Part shown: positions 15,871-22,636 of the stretch, piece after piece
Layout: each line of letters starts with the position of its first letter
Numbering within the stretch: the first letter of the stretch is position 1
Assembly: GCA_964608185.1 (NCBI GenBank)
Contig: CAZSMR010000020.1
Span: 1-22,636, forward strand
Reading direction: 5' to 3'
DNA: 22,636 nucleotides
Origin: Porticoccus sp964608185
GTDB lineage: Bacteria; Pseudomonadota; Gammaproteobacteria; Pseudomonadales; Porticoccaceae
Notes under the pieces: generated by a model
The model's database searches: none
The model's input: only the letters and a program-made list of their open reading frames with translations
What the model was told of the DNA's origin: nothing
Position numbers and translations under genes: made by a program

Positions 15871-16149
15871 GGGGTTTGGTTCTTCTGACTTTCTTAATAA
15901 TAAAACTATGTGGCCGATAGACTGAACCACTTGAGCGGTCGAACTTTCACAGATTGAATTAACTATCTCAGATCTAGAAGCGCTATCACCATTATTCAGT
16001 TTAACTTTAATTAACTCATGATCATTAAGCGCCCTATCGATTTCAGCTAAAACATTTTCGCTTAACCCTTTGCTAGCGATTGTTACAACTGGACTCAGCT
16101 TATGCCCAAGTCTGCGTAACTGTTTCTTATCTTCATTAGAAATTTTCAT
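15847..16149 (-). CDS. yhbY: YhbY family RNA-binding protein (CRM domain)
   Basis: Small CRM-domain RNA-binding protein (100 aa), linked in bacteria to ribosomes and 50S precursors. The fold and motifs match E. coli YhbY: KKQLRRLGHKLSPVVTI, the GxxG-like SKGLSENVL loop (GLSE) and HELIKVKLN, then GHIVLLLRKS near the end. It uses ATG at 16147-16149. It converges with greA and diverges from rlmE, an arrangement also typical of other gammaproteobacteria. A hairpin overlaps its 3' end, so its last residues (LSNLLR) are partly set by the stem sequence. Confidence 0.94.
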   Translation of the reverse strand: MKISNEDKKQLRRLGHKLSPVVTIASKGLSENVLAEIDRALNDHELIKVKLNNGDSASRSEIVNSICESSTAQVVQSIGHIVLLLRKSEEPNPRLSNLLR

Positions 16150-16171
16150 TAGTCGGGACTCTTAGTTTATT

Positions 16172-16190
16172 TGACGATAATTAATTGTCA
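16172..16190. promoter_or_regulatory. imperfect palindrome upstream of yhbY and rlmE
   Basis: TGAC...GTCA flanking an AT-rich core (19 bases with central AATTAATT) lies in the 210-base divergent region, 22 bases before the yhbY start. A TTGACG -35-like hexamer overlaps its left arm on the plus strand. The role is unknown; an operator or a chance AT-rich palindrome are both possible. Confidence 0.25.
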
Positions 16191-16359
16191 GCATCACGAG
16201 ATACTTGTTCCTTATATTTTTGGTATTTTTGGCTGGTTTATTATAGTTAATGTGAGATCATAGACATTCTATACTGATTGTTATTTTGATGTGCTAAAAC
16301 TTAAGTGTGATATTTTTAAAAATACTCCAGTATTCTTGATTTAATTTTTTGGTATATAT

Positions 16360-16983
16360 ATGACAGTTCGCTCAAAGAGTAGTCAAAAATGGCTGCAAGA
16401 GCATCATCGAGATCATTATGTTAAGCGAGCACAAGAAGATGGATATCGTTCTCGTGCTAGTTATAAACTGATAGAGCTAAATCAAAAAGATAGTATACTT
16501 AAGCCTGGATCAATAGTGGTTGATCTTGGTGCCGCACCTGGGGGTTGGTCTCAAGTAGCTATAAAATTGGTTGGCTCAAAAGGTAAAGTAATAGCCTCTG
16601 ATATTCTCAGTATGGATCCTATTGATGATGTGAATTTTATTTTAGGAGACTTTACTGATCTAGTTGTACTACAGAATATACTTAATTCATTAGAAAAAGA
16701 TTTAGTAGACCTTGTAATTTCCGATATGGCCCCAAACATGAGTGGTATAAGAGGTGTTGATCAGCCTAAAGCTATGTATCTAGTCGAACTAGCCCTTGAC
16801 TTGGCTTGTAAAATTCTTAGGCCTGATGGAAATTTTGTTGTTAAGGTCTTCCATGGGGAAGGTTTCGATCAATATATGTTGGAATTAAAAAAACGATTTA
16901 AGCGAGTAGTTTCAAGAAAACCCGAGGCATCTAGACCTCGTTCGCGAGAAGTATATGTTGTTGCAAAAGGGTTTAAGGGTTAA
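16360..16983 (+). CDS. rlmE: 23S rRNA 2'-O-ribose U2552 methyltransferase RlmE (FtsJ/RrmJ)
   Basis: Transfers methyl from S-adenosylmethionine to the 2'-OH of U2552 in the 50S A-site loop, a late step of large-subunit assembly that is heat-shock induced in E. coli. The SAM-binding motif VVDLGAAPGGWSQ lies at residues 53-65. The K-D-K-E catalytic tetrad is visible as K36 (SYKLIEL), D122 (SDMAPN), K162 (VVKVF) and E197 (SREVY), parallel to E. coli K38/D124/K164/E199. 207 aa (E. coli 209). It sits upstream of ftsH, the classic rrmJ-ftsH pair. I see no convincing sigma-32 site in front of it. Confidence 0.97.
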   Translation: MTVRSKSSQKWLQEHHRDHYVKRAQEDGYRSRASYKLIELNQKDSILKPGSIVVDLGAAPGGWSQVAIKLVGSKGKVIASDILSMDPIDDVNFILGDFTDLVVLQNILNSLEKDLVDLVISDMAPNMSGIRGVDQPKAMYLVELALDLACKILRPDGNFVVKVFHGEGFDQYMLELKKRFKRVVSRKPEASRPRSREVYVVAKGFKG

Positions 16984-17096
16984 ACCTCAGATATTAATTG
17001 GCATAAGGCTGCTTGTCGTGGCAAGCTTAAAAAATTCTAAGTAAATAAAATTTGGGTTATCAGCTTAGACTATTAAACATAAAAGGGGATTGTTCT

Positions 17097-18998
17097 TTGA
17101 ATGACATGATGAAAAATATTTTTTTGTGGCTCATTATTGCTGCGGTTCTGATATCAGTTTTTCAAAACTTTGGCCCTTCAGTGCCAGATAAAATGGTCGA
17201 CTACTCAACATTTATCCAGAATGTACAGCGAGGTAATGTTGAAAGTGTTGTTGTTAAGGGATCTATAATTGAAGGCTTAAGAAAAGATAAAACAGAATTT
17301 AAAACAACAAGACCTGCCGTATCTGATGATGGCTTGATGGGAGACCTCTTAGATAACGACGTGAAGGTCGAAGGGCAGGATCCAGAACAGCAAAGTATAT
17401 GGATCCAGCTGTTAGTAGCATCTTTTCCTATACTGCTCATTCTAGCAATATTTATGTTCTTTATGCGTCAAATGCAGGGGGGCGCAGGAGGCAAAGGTGG
17501 TCCTATGTCTTTCGGTAAAAGTAAAGCTAGATTGCTTGCGCCTGATCAAATTAATACGACTTTCGCTGACGTGGCGGGCGTAGACGAAGCGAAAGAAGAG
17601 GTTCATGAGCTCGTAGATTTTTTACGTGATCCTTCTCGTTTTCAGCGTTTAGGTGGCCGGATTCCCCAAGGCGTTCTTATGGTCGGCCCCCCAGGAACAG
17701 GTAAAACGTTATTAGCTAAAGCTATAGCTGGTGAAGCTAAAGTGCCATTTTTTTCTATAGCCGGATCAGATTTTGTAGAGATGTTTGTTGGTGTCGGAGC
17801 TTCCCGTGTCCGAGACATGTTTGAACAAGCTAAAAAACAATCCCCATGTATCATATTTATCGATGAAATTGACGCTGTTGGTCGCCATCGTGGTGGGGGT
17901 CATGGTGGCGGTAATGACGAAAGAGAACAAACATTAAACCAATTACTTGTTGAAATGGATGGCTTCGAAGGGAATGAGGGCATAATTGTTATCGCTGCTA
18001 CAAATCGCCCTGATGTCCTCGACAAGGCTTTACTTCGTCCGGGGAGATTCGATCGCCAGGTATACGTTGGATTACCAGATATACGTGGTAGAGAGCAAAT
18101 ACTTAAGGTTCATTCTAAAAAAGTTCCACTTGCTGAAAAATTGGATTTAGGGGTAATAGCTAGAGGTACACCAGGATTTTCTGGTGCAGACTTAGCTAAT
18201 TTGATAAATGAAGCAGCATTGTTTGCTGCTAGAGCAAACCGGCGACTTGTTAGTGGTGAGGAATTCGAGAAAGCCCGAGATAAGGTCATGATGGGTACTG
18301 AGCGTCGCTCAATGGTGATGTCTGAGAAAGAAAAAGAAAATACAGCTTATCATGAGGCTGGCCATGCAATTATAGGCAGATTGATGCCCGAACATGATCC
18401 CGTGCATAAGGTTTCAATTATTCCGCGTGGGCGAGCTTTGGGTGTCACCCAGTTTCTCCCAGAGGAAGATAAGTATAGTCTTAGCAAGTTGCAATTAAAA
18501 AGTCAGCTTTGTAGCTTATTTGGAGGCAGGATTGCAGAAGAGCTAATCAGTGGGAAAGATGGAGTCACAACTGGAGCTTCAAACGATATTGAAAGAGCTA
18601 CTCAGATGGCAAGAAATATGGTCAGCCGCTGGGGGCTGTCTGATAAAATGGGTCCTGTTCTTTATGGTGAAGAAGAAGGGCAGTCTTCTGGAATGAACCA
18701 ATCTCTTTACTCTGCCGATACTGCAAGAGAAATTGATGTTGAGGTGCGTAAGGTCCTTGACGATTGCTATACGCGATCTATGAAAATACTTAAAGATAAC
18801 ATCGACATTCTGCATGCCATGAAAAACGCTTTGATGGACTATGAGACTATTGATTCTGAACAAGTTGATGATTTGATGGAACGTAAAACAGTTCGGCCGC
18901 CTTATGATTGGGATGACCTTGGATCTGTTAAAGTATCTGATAAAAATAAAAATACTGACGATACAAGTACAGTTGGAGGACCTGCTAAAGAAATTTAA
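17097..18998 (+). CDS. ftsH: ATP-dependent zinc metalloprotease FtsH
   Basis: Membrane-anchored AAA+ hexameric protease; in E. coli it degrades sigma-32, LpxC and unassembled or SsrA-tagged membrane proteins. TM1 lies at about residues 7-23 and TM2 at about 103-122, with a periplasmic domain between. The AAA module has Walker A GPPGTGKT (197-204), Walker B IIFIDEID and the second region of homology with ATNRPDVLD and GRFDR. The zinc-binding HEAGH is at 419-423. The frame is open to 17052, but I choose TTG 17097. It gives MNDMMKN, matching E. coli MSDMAKN, has GGGG 8 bases upstream, and yields 633 aa. sigma-32 turnover by FtsH would link it to the chaperone genes here. Confidence 0.96.
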   Translation: MNDMMKNIFLWLIIAAVLISVFQNFGPSVPDKMVDYSTFIQNVQRGNVESVVVKGSIIEGLRKDKTEFKTTRPAVSDDGLMGDLLDNDVKVEGQDPEQQSIWIQLLVASFPILLILAIFMFFMRQMQGGAGGKGGPMSFGKSKARLLAPDQINTTFADVAGVDEAKEEVHELVDFLRDPSRFQRLGGRIPQGVLMVGPPGTGKTLLAKAIAGEAKVPFFSIAGSDFVEMFVGVGASRVRDMFEQAKKQSPCIIFIDEIDAVGRHRGGGHGGGNDEREQTLNQLLVEMDGFEGNEGIIVIAATNRPDVLDKALLRPGRFDRQVYVGLPDIRGREQILKVHSKKVPLAEKLDLGVIARGTPGFSGADLANLINEAALFAARANRRLVSGEEFEKARDKVMMGTERRSMVMSEKEKENTAYHEAGHAIIGRLMPEHDPVHKVSIIPRGRALGVTQFLPEEDKYSLSKLQLKSQLCSLFGGRIAEELISGKDGVTTGASNDIERATQMARNMVSRWGLSDKMGPVLYGEEEGQSSGMNQSLYSADTAREIDVEVRKVLDDCYTRSMKILKDNIDILHAMKNALMDYETIDSEQVDDLMERKTVRPPYDWDDLGSVKVSDKNKNTDDTSTVGGPAKEI

Positions 18999-19016
18999 CT
19001 TCTTGGCTAAAAAGAT

Positions 19017-19052
19017 AAGAAAGTATTGGTGAATTTTTCCAATAATTTTCTT
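19017..19052 (+). terminator. possible weak terminator after ftsH
   Basis: TATTGG (19024-19029) pairs with CCAATA (19039-19044) around a 9-base loop, and outer AAGAAA with TTTTCTT extends the stem imperfectly. The following sequence is T-rich only after a gap. Weak candidate. Confidence 0.3.
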
Positions 19053-19134
19053 GGCGTCATATTTTAATTTTTAGTATTTATAGACAATACATTATTTAAT
19101 ATTAAGCAACATTAACATTGTCGATGAAACTCTA

Positions 19135-19983
19135 ATGAAAAACAGCCATTTTTTCGAAAATCTTGCTACTCCTCTTGTAATGGCTATTTTGAATGTAACC
19201 CCGGATTCGTTTTTTGATGGCGGATTGCTTTGTGGAAAAAAAGATAAAATTTCACTTGATCTGGTGGTAAAAAGAGTAGATTTGTTGGTTAAAAGTGGCG
19301 CCAATATTATTGATGTAGGCGGCGAGTCTACAAGGCCAGGTGCAAAATCTGTAGGTTTGCAAGAAGAGCTAAACAGAGTAATTCCTGTAGTAGAGACCAT
19401 TGTCGACCGGTTTGAAATTCCAGTGTCTGTAGACACAAGCTCTCCATCAGTCATCACTGAATCGGCCAACGCTGGCGCTCTGATGATTAATGATGTGCGT
19501 GCCTTGTCTCGTAAAGGTGCTATTGACGCAGTTGCTTCGTCTGATCTTGCTGTTTGCCTAATGCACATGGCTGGAGAACCTACCAATATGCAGCTTGATC
19601 CAAGCTATAATAATGTGCTTGATGAAGTAAGTGATTACTTGTTAGCTCGCATCAAGCTTTGTGAGGCTGGCGGAATTGACCGAAAAAAAATATTTATTGA
19701 CCCTGGGTTTGGTTTCGGTAAGACACTTGAGAACAATTTAGAGTTATTTCGTGGTCTAAATAAATTAAGTGAGTTAGGCTTTCCTTTAGTCGTAGGGTTA
19801 TCAAGAAAATCTATGGTAGGTTCAATCTTAAACAAACCAGCAGATGGCAGATTATTTGGTAGTATAGCCCTTGCGATGCTAGCAATACAAAAAGGAGTTA
19901 AAATACTTCGAGTGCATGATGTTGAAGCCACAGTTGATGTATTAAAAATATTTAATGCTATAGAAGAAAAAGGAAGTATATGA
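19135..19983 (+). CDS. folP: Dihydropteroate synthase FolP
   Basis: Condenses 6-hydroxymethyl-7,8-dihydropterin diphosphate with p-aminobenzoate in folate synthesis; the target of sulfonamides. The TIM-barrel motifs of the family are present: VMAILNVTPDSFFDGG at residues 14-29, IIDVGGESTRPGA near 60, VDTSSP, INDVRALS near 120, DPGFGFGKTLE near 195, the GLSRKSM loop near 222 and IRVHDV-type LRVHDV near 260. The length of 282 aa equals E. coli's. The ATG start lacks a strong Shine-Dalgarno sequence. The last four bases overlap glmM (ATGA), the usual folP-glmM pair downstream of ftsH. No known sulfonamide-resistance insertion is visible by eye in the loops. Confidence 0.97.
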   Translation: MKNSHFFENLATPLVMAILNVTPDSFFDGGLLCGKKDKISLDLVVKRVDLLVKSGANIIDVGGESTRPGAKSVGLQEELNRVIPVVETIVDRFEIPVSVDTSSPSVITESANAGALMINDVRALSRKGAIDAVASSDLAVCLMHMAGEPTNMQLDPSYNNVLDEVSDYLLARIKLCEAGGIDRKKIFIDPGFGFGKTLENNLELFRGLNKLSELGFPLVVGLSRKSMVGSILNKPADGRLFGSIALAMLAIQKGVKILRVHDVEATVDVLKIFNAIEEKGSI

Positions 19984-21335
19984 CGCAGAAAAAATTTTTT
20001 GGAACCGATGGTATACGTGGTCGAGTAGGAGTTACTCCTATAACAGCTGATTTTATGCTAAAGCTTGGCTGGGCATCTGGTAAAGTTTTTAGCGAGAATA
20101 ACTCTGGCAGGAAGCTGATCATTGTAGGAAAAGATACACGTGTATCAGGTTACATGTTCGAATCAGCAATTCAAGCAGGACTGATTGCAGCGGGGGTCGA
20201 TGTTGCTCTTTTAGGCCCTATGCCGACCCCTGCTATTGCATATTTAACACGAACCTTTCGTGCCCAGGCAGGCATTGTGATTAGTGCATCACATAACCCT
20301 TTTTATGATAACGGTATTAAGTTCTTTGGGGCTGACGGATTCAAACTATCTGATACAGTTCAGGAGGCTATAGAATCTTATTTGGATAAACCCCTAGTCA
20401 CAGAGAATCCCTCCAAACTAGGAAAGGCTTTCAGAGTAGAGGATGCTGCAGGACGTTATATTGAGTTTTGTAAGGGTACACTTCCAGCAGGTAGCAATTT
20501 GCAAGGCCTAAAGATTGTTATTGATTGCGCTAATGGAGCTACATATCACACGGCTCCAATGGTTTTTAGAGAACTGGGAGCAACAGTAATTGAGTTAGCC
20601 GTTAAGCCTGATGGATTTAATATTAATAAAAGTTGCGGGTCTACACAGCCTGGTATTTTGCAGGATGCGGTTTTAGAGCAAGAGGCTGACATGGGCATTG
20701 CTTTCGATGGAGATGGCGATCGAGTTATGTTTGTAGACCATAAAGGTCAACTGATAGATGGAGATGAGCTAATATTTGTTATTGCTAAACATCGTCATCA
20801 AAATGGTGGTTGTAGTGGTGTAGCTGGAACTTTAATGAGCAACCTAGGTATGGAGAGATCGCTCAAAAAATTAGGTGTTCCGTTTGTTCGTACCAAAGTT
20901 GGTGATCGTTATGTTATAGAAGCGCTTCGTGAAAGAAAGTGGCAATTAGGTGGGGAAAGTTCTGGCCATATTATTTGTAGTGACTTAACAACTACTGGAG
21001 ATGGCGTTGTAGCAGCCTTGCAGGTACTGCACGCTATGCGAGAAACGTCTATCCCGCTAAATACACTAAAAAAAGCAATGCAGAAATATCCTCAAATTAT
21101 GGTTAATGTGCCTATCGGAACAGATTTCAATTTAAAAAAATTTCCTCTTATACAAAAAGCTATAGACGAGGCAGAAAAAGAATTGAAGGACTGTGGTCGC
21201 ATATTACTCAGACCATCAGGTACTGAGCCACTTGTGCGGGTTATGGTGGAGGCTGAAGATTCCGAGCTGGTTAATAAAATTGTTCGCAGAGTAGCTGATA
21301 TTGTAGAAAAAGAAGTGGGAGTGACCTCAAGATAA
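19980..21335 (+). CDS. glmM: Phosphoglucosamine mutase GlmM
   Basis: Converts glucosamine-6-phosphate to glucosamine-1-phosphate on the route to UDP-GlcNAc, used for peptidoglycan and lipopolysaccharide. All four loops of the alpha-D-phosphohexomutase family are visible: the N-terminal KKFFGTDGIRGRVG; the phosphoserine loop ISASHNP with catalytic S104; the Mg2+ loop DGDGDR at 243-248; and the sugar-binding GGESSGH at 324-330. The phosphate loop RPSGTEPLVRVMVE lies near 415. The ISASHNPFYDNG and GESSGH context identifies GlmM rather than a phosphomannomutase. 451 aa (E. coli 445). It is translationally coupled to folP through the ATGA overlap. Confidence 0.97.
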   Translation: MTQKKFFGTDGIRGRVGVTPITADFMLKLGWASGKVFSENNSGRKLIIVGKDTRVSGYMFESAIQAGLIAAGVDVALLGPMPTPAIAYLTRTFRAQAGIVISASHNPFYDNGIKFFGADGFKLSDTVQEAIESYLDKPLVTENPSKLGKAFRVEDAAGRYIEFCKGTLPAGSNLQGLKIVIDCANGATYHTAPMVFRELGATVIELAVKPDGFNINKSCGSTQPGILQDAVLEQEADMGIAFDGDGDRVMFVDHKGQLIDGDELIFVIAKHRHQNGGCSGVAGTLMSNLGMERSLKKLGVPFVRTKVGDRYVIEALRERKWQLGGESSGHIICSDLTTTGDGVVAALQVLHAMRETSIPLNTLKKAMQKYPQIMVNVPIGTDFNLKKFPLIQKAIDEAEKELKDCGRILLRPSGTEPLVRVMVEAEDSELVNKIVRRVADIVEKEVGVTSR

Positions 21336-21396
21336 TAGTAAAAATTTCAATCTACCTAAGACTACAGGAAGACTTAGCTCTGTTATTCTTCTATGG

Positions 21397-21425
21397 TTGA
21401 ATAATGCTAATATATTAGATAAGAT
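21397..21425 (+). promoter_or_regulatory. candidate sigma-70 promoter for tpiA
   Basis: TTGAAT (-35, 21397-21402), 17 bases, TAAGAT (-10, 21420-21425), 33 bases before the tpiA ATG. Each hexamer has four of six consensus bases. It lies in the 123-base gap after glmM. Confidence 0.4.
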
Positions 21426-21458
21426 TGCCCACATTTAGGGCTAGGATAACTATAAAAT

Positions 21459-22187
21459 ATGAGTCGTCCCTTAATAGCCGGAAATTGGAAAATGAACGGC
21501 AGCGGGAAAAATATAGCAGAATTAATGAAAAAGCTGCTCGAATTGCAATGTAAATCAGACATTGTTATTTTTCCTCCTTATGTTTATATACCTCAGGTGG
21601 TTACAGCGCTTTCTGATAAAGCCATTGCTGTTGGTGCTCAAGACGTTTGCGAGTATAATTTTGGCGCATATACAGGTGAGGTTTCATCTGAAATGCTAAA
21701 AGACATAGGTTGTACGTATTGTCTTGTTGGCCATTCAGAGCGCCGAGGTATATACGGAGAAGATAACTCAAAGGTTGCTAGTAAGTTTTATCAGGCTAGT
21801 CTGGCAGGCTTGAAACCAATTTTATGTTTAGGTGAGACCCTTGAGCAGAAAAAAAAAGGTGAGACCCTTGGCCTTATTTGTGAACAGATAGATGCTATAT
21901 TAGATCGTGCTGGAAAAAATTCTTTATCGAATGCTGTGATTGCCTATGAACCTATATGGGCTATCGGTTCTGGAAAGCCTGCAGATGCTAGCGAGATACA
22001 GCTTGTACATCAATATATACGAAGTAAAATTGGAGATTCTGGATTAGGATCTAAAATTTTGTATGGAGGTAGTGTCACCCCTGCAAATACCATGCAGCTT
22101 CTTGAAAAACCGGATATAGACGGTCTGCTTGTTGGTGGAGCTTCATTGGATGCCGTGGCGTTTAGTGAGATATGTAAGTTAGCATAA
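21459..22187 (+). CDS. tpiA: Triose-phosphate isomerase
   Basis: Interconverts dihydroxyacetone phosphate and glyceraldehyde-3-phosphate in glycolysis and gluconeogenesis. Catalytic residues are all present: N9/K11 in GNWKMN, H92 in VGHSERR and E164 in AYEPIWAIG. The phosphate-gripping loop 6 (GSGKPA) and GGSVTP near residue 205 are also seen. 242 aa, slightly shorter than E. coli (255). The ATG has AGGA about 12 bases upstream. The gene contains a 13-base direct repeat in frame around a run of nine A (21831-21870), giving GETL twice; against E. coli TpiA this is not an insertion. secG follows 35 bases later. Confidence 0.97.
   Translation: MSRPLIAGNWKMNGSGKNIAELMKKLLELQCKSDIVIFPPYVYIPQVVTALSDKAIAVGAQDVCEYNFGAYTGEVSSEMLKDIGCTYCLVGHSERRGIYGEDNSKVASKFYQASLAGLKPILCLGETLEQKKKGETLGLICEQIDAILDRAGKNSLSNAVIAYEPIWAIGSGKPADASEIQLVHQYIRSKIGDSGLGSKILYGGSVTPANTMQLLEKPDIDGLLVGGASLDAVAFSEICKLA
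21831..21870 (+). repeat. 13-base direct repeat inside tpiA, around an A9 tract
   Basis: GGTGAGACCCTTG occurs at 21831-21843 and again at 21858-21870, 27 bases (nine codons) apart; A9 lies between at 21849-21857. Recombination between the copies would delete nine residues in frame; slippage in the A-run would shift the frame. Confidence 0.85.
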
Positions 22188-22222
22188 CTGAAGTTAATTA
22201 ATAATTTGGCTGAATTTTAAAA

Positions 22223-22561
22223 ATGGAAAAACTAACGTTAATAATACATATCCTGACAGGCATAGCTATTGTCGGCATGATTTTATTGCAACAGGGAAAA
22301 GGTGCTGAAGCAGGAGCTTCTTTTGGCTCTGGCGCTTCACAAACTATGTTAGGGAGTGCTGGGAGTTGGAATTTTTTTAGTAAAATTACAGCTATACTTG
22401 CAACAATTTTTTTTATTACTAGTTTTGGTTTGGCCGTAATAGCCAAGGACCGCGCAACTGTAATAGATGAAATCTTTCCTAGTTTAGACTCGATAGAGCA
22501 GTCACTAGAGACTGAGCTTCCAGAGATTGATTCCATTCAAGAATCTTCTGATTTGAAATAA
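22223..22561 (+). CDS. secG: Protein-export membrane protein SecG
   Basis: Auxiliary subunit of the SecYEG translocon that aids SecA-driven export. Two membrane segments are seen (about residues 3-22 and 53-74). Between them is the cytoplasmic loop with the family signature LLQQGKGAEAGASFGSGASQTMLGS. The C-terminal tail is acidic, rich in Glu, Ser and Asp, and poorly conserved in general. 112 aa (E. coli 110). The order tpiA-secG-tRNA-Leu is a known gammaproteobacterial arrangement. No terminator separates it from the tRNA gene 20 bases downstream, so they may be cotranscribed. Confidence 0.96.
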   Translation: MEKLTLIIHILTGIAIVGMILLQQGKGAEAGASFGSGASQTMLGSAGSWNFFSKITAILATIFFITSFGLAVIAKDRATVIDEIFPSLDSIEQSLETELPEIDSIQESSDLK

Positions 22562-22581
22562 TGAAGTCCAATAAAAAAATT

Positions 22582-22636
22582 GCCCAAGTGGTGGAATTGG
22601 TAGACACGCTATCTTGAGGGGGTAGTGGCGAAAGTC
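22582..22636 (+). tRNA. leuU: tRNA-Leu (anticodon GAG), 5' part, cut by the window end
   Basis: Begins GCCCAAGTGGTGGAATTGGT, with the D arm AATTGGTAGACACG of bacterial tRNA-Leu. The anticodon stem CTATC (22609-22613) pairs with GGTAG (22621-22625), and the loop TTGAGGG has anticodon GAG at 22616-22618. The start of the long variable arm (TGGCGAAAGTC) is present; the T arm and 3' end lie beyond the window. The E. coli counterpart next to secG, leuU, is also tRNA-Leu(GAG). It reads CUC and CUU leucine codons. Confidence 0.95.

Noticed and set aside
16311..16324. Perfect 14-base palindrome TATTTTTAAAAATA before rlmE
   Set aside because: Entirely A/T in an AT-rich gap, so likely by chance.
17011..17026. 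Small hairpin GCTTG/CAAGC after rlmE as a terminator
   Set aside because: Only 5 bp, and followed by an A-rich rather than T-rich stretch.
1..22636. Mobile element, CRISPR array, prophage or defence system
   Set aside because: No repeats of the right form, no transposase, integrase or unfamiliar gene; every long frame that is not an antisense or out-of-frame overlap is a recognised core gene.

Overview
No novel system is visible. This window is a slice of the conserved gammaproteobacterial core chromosome. The gene order smpB, fur, recN, grpE-dnaK-dnaJ, dapB, carAB, greA, yhbY, rlmE-ftsH, folP-glmM-tpiA-secG-tRNA-Leu is, from general knowledge, close to that of Pseudomonas and marine gammaproteobacterial relatives. 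The DNA is clearly AT-rich by eye. Together with a Na+-dependent transporter beside smpB, this suggests a low-GC, possibly marine, gammaproteobacterium; the genus cannot be named from sequence alone. I see no mobile element, CRISPR array, rRNA or broken gene.

Layout. The left edge (1-718, minus strand) holds the 5' part of the tmRNA gene ssrA and its partner smpB. A divergent unit (860-3017) holds an NSS-family transporter, ratA and rnfH, each pair overlapping by one base. Next come bamE (minus) and fur (plus), divergent across a short region with a palindrome, then recN (minus). grpE, dnaK and dnaJ follow on the plus strand; grpE and dnaK each have a sigma-32-like heat-shock promoter of matching architecture. 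dapB is followed by a good intrinsic terminator. carA-carB-greA form a tight operon ending at a hairpin shared with the convergent yhbY. rlmE and ftsH follow, then folP-glmM (4-base overlap), tpiA and secG. The 5' part of tRNA-Leu(GAG) runs off the right edge.

Functionally the window joins ribosome rescue (tmRNA/SmpB), protein folding and proteolysis (GrpE/DnaK/DnaJ, FtsH), envelope assembly (BamE, SecG, GlmM), iron regulation (Fur), recombination repair (RecN), and lysine, pyrimidine/arginine and folate biosynthesis (DapB, CarAB, FolP). RNA and transcription factors (RlmE, YhbY, GreA) sit among them.

Points worth a second look: the paired sigma-32-like promoters, a Fur with no cysteine, a DnaK with a lysine-rich C-terminal extension, frequent TTG starts, a possible leaderless smpB, and a few unexplained palindromes. 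All gaps between genes are under 300 bases.
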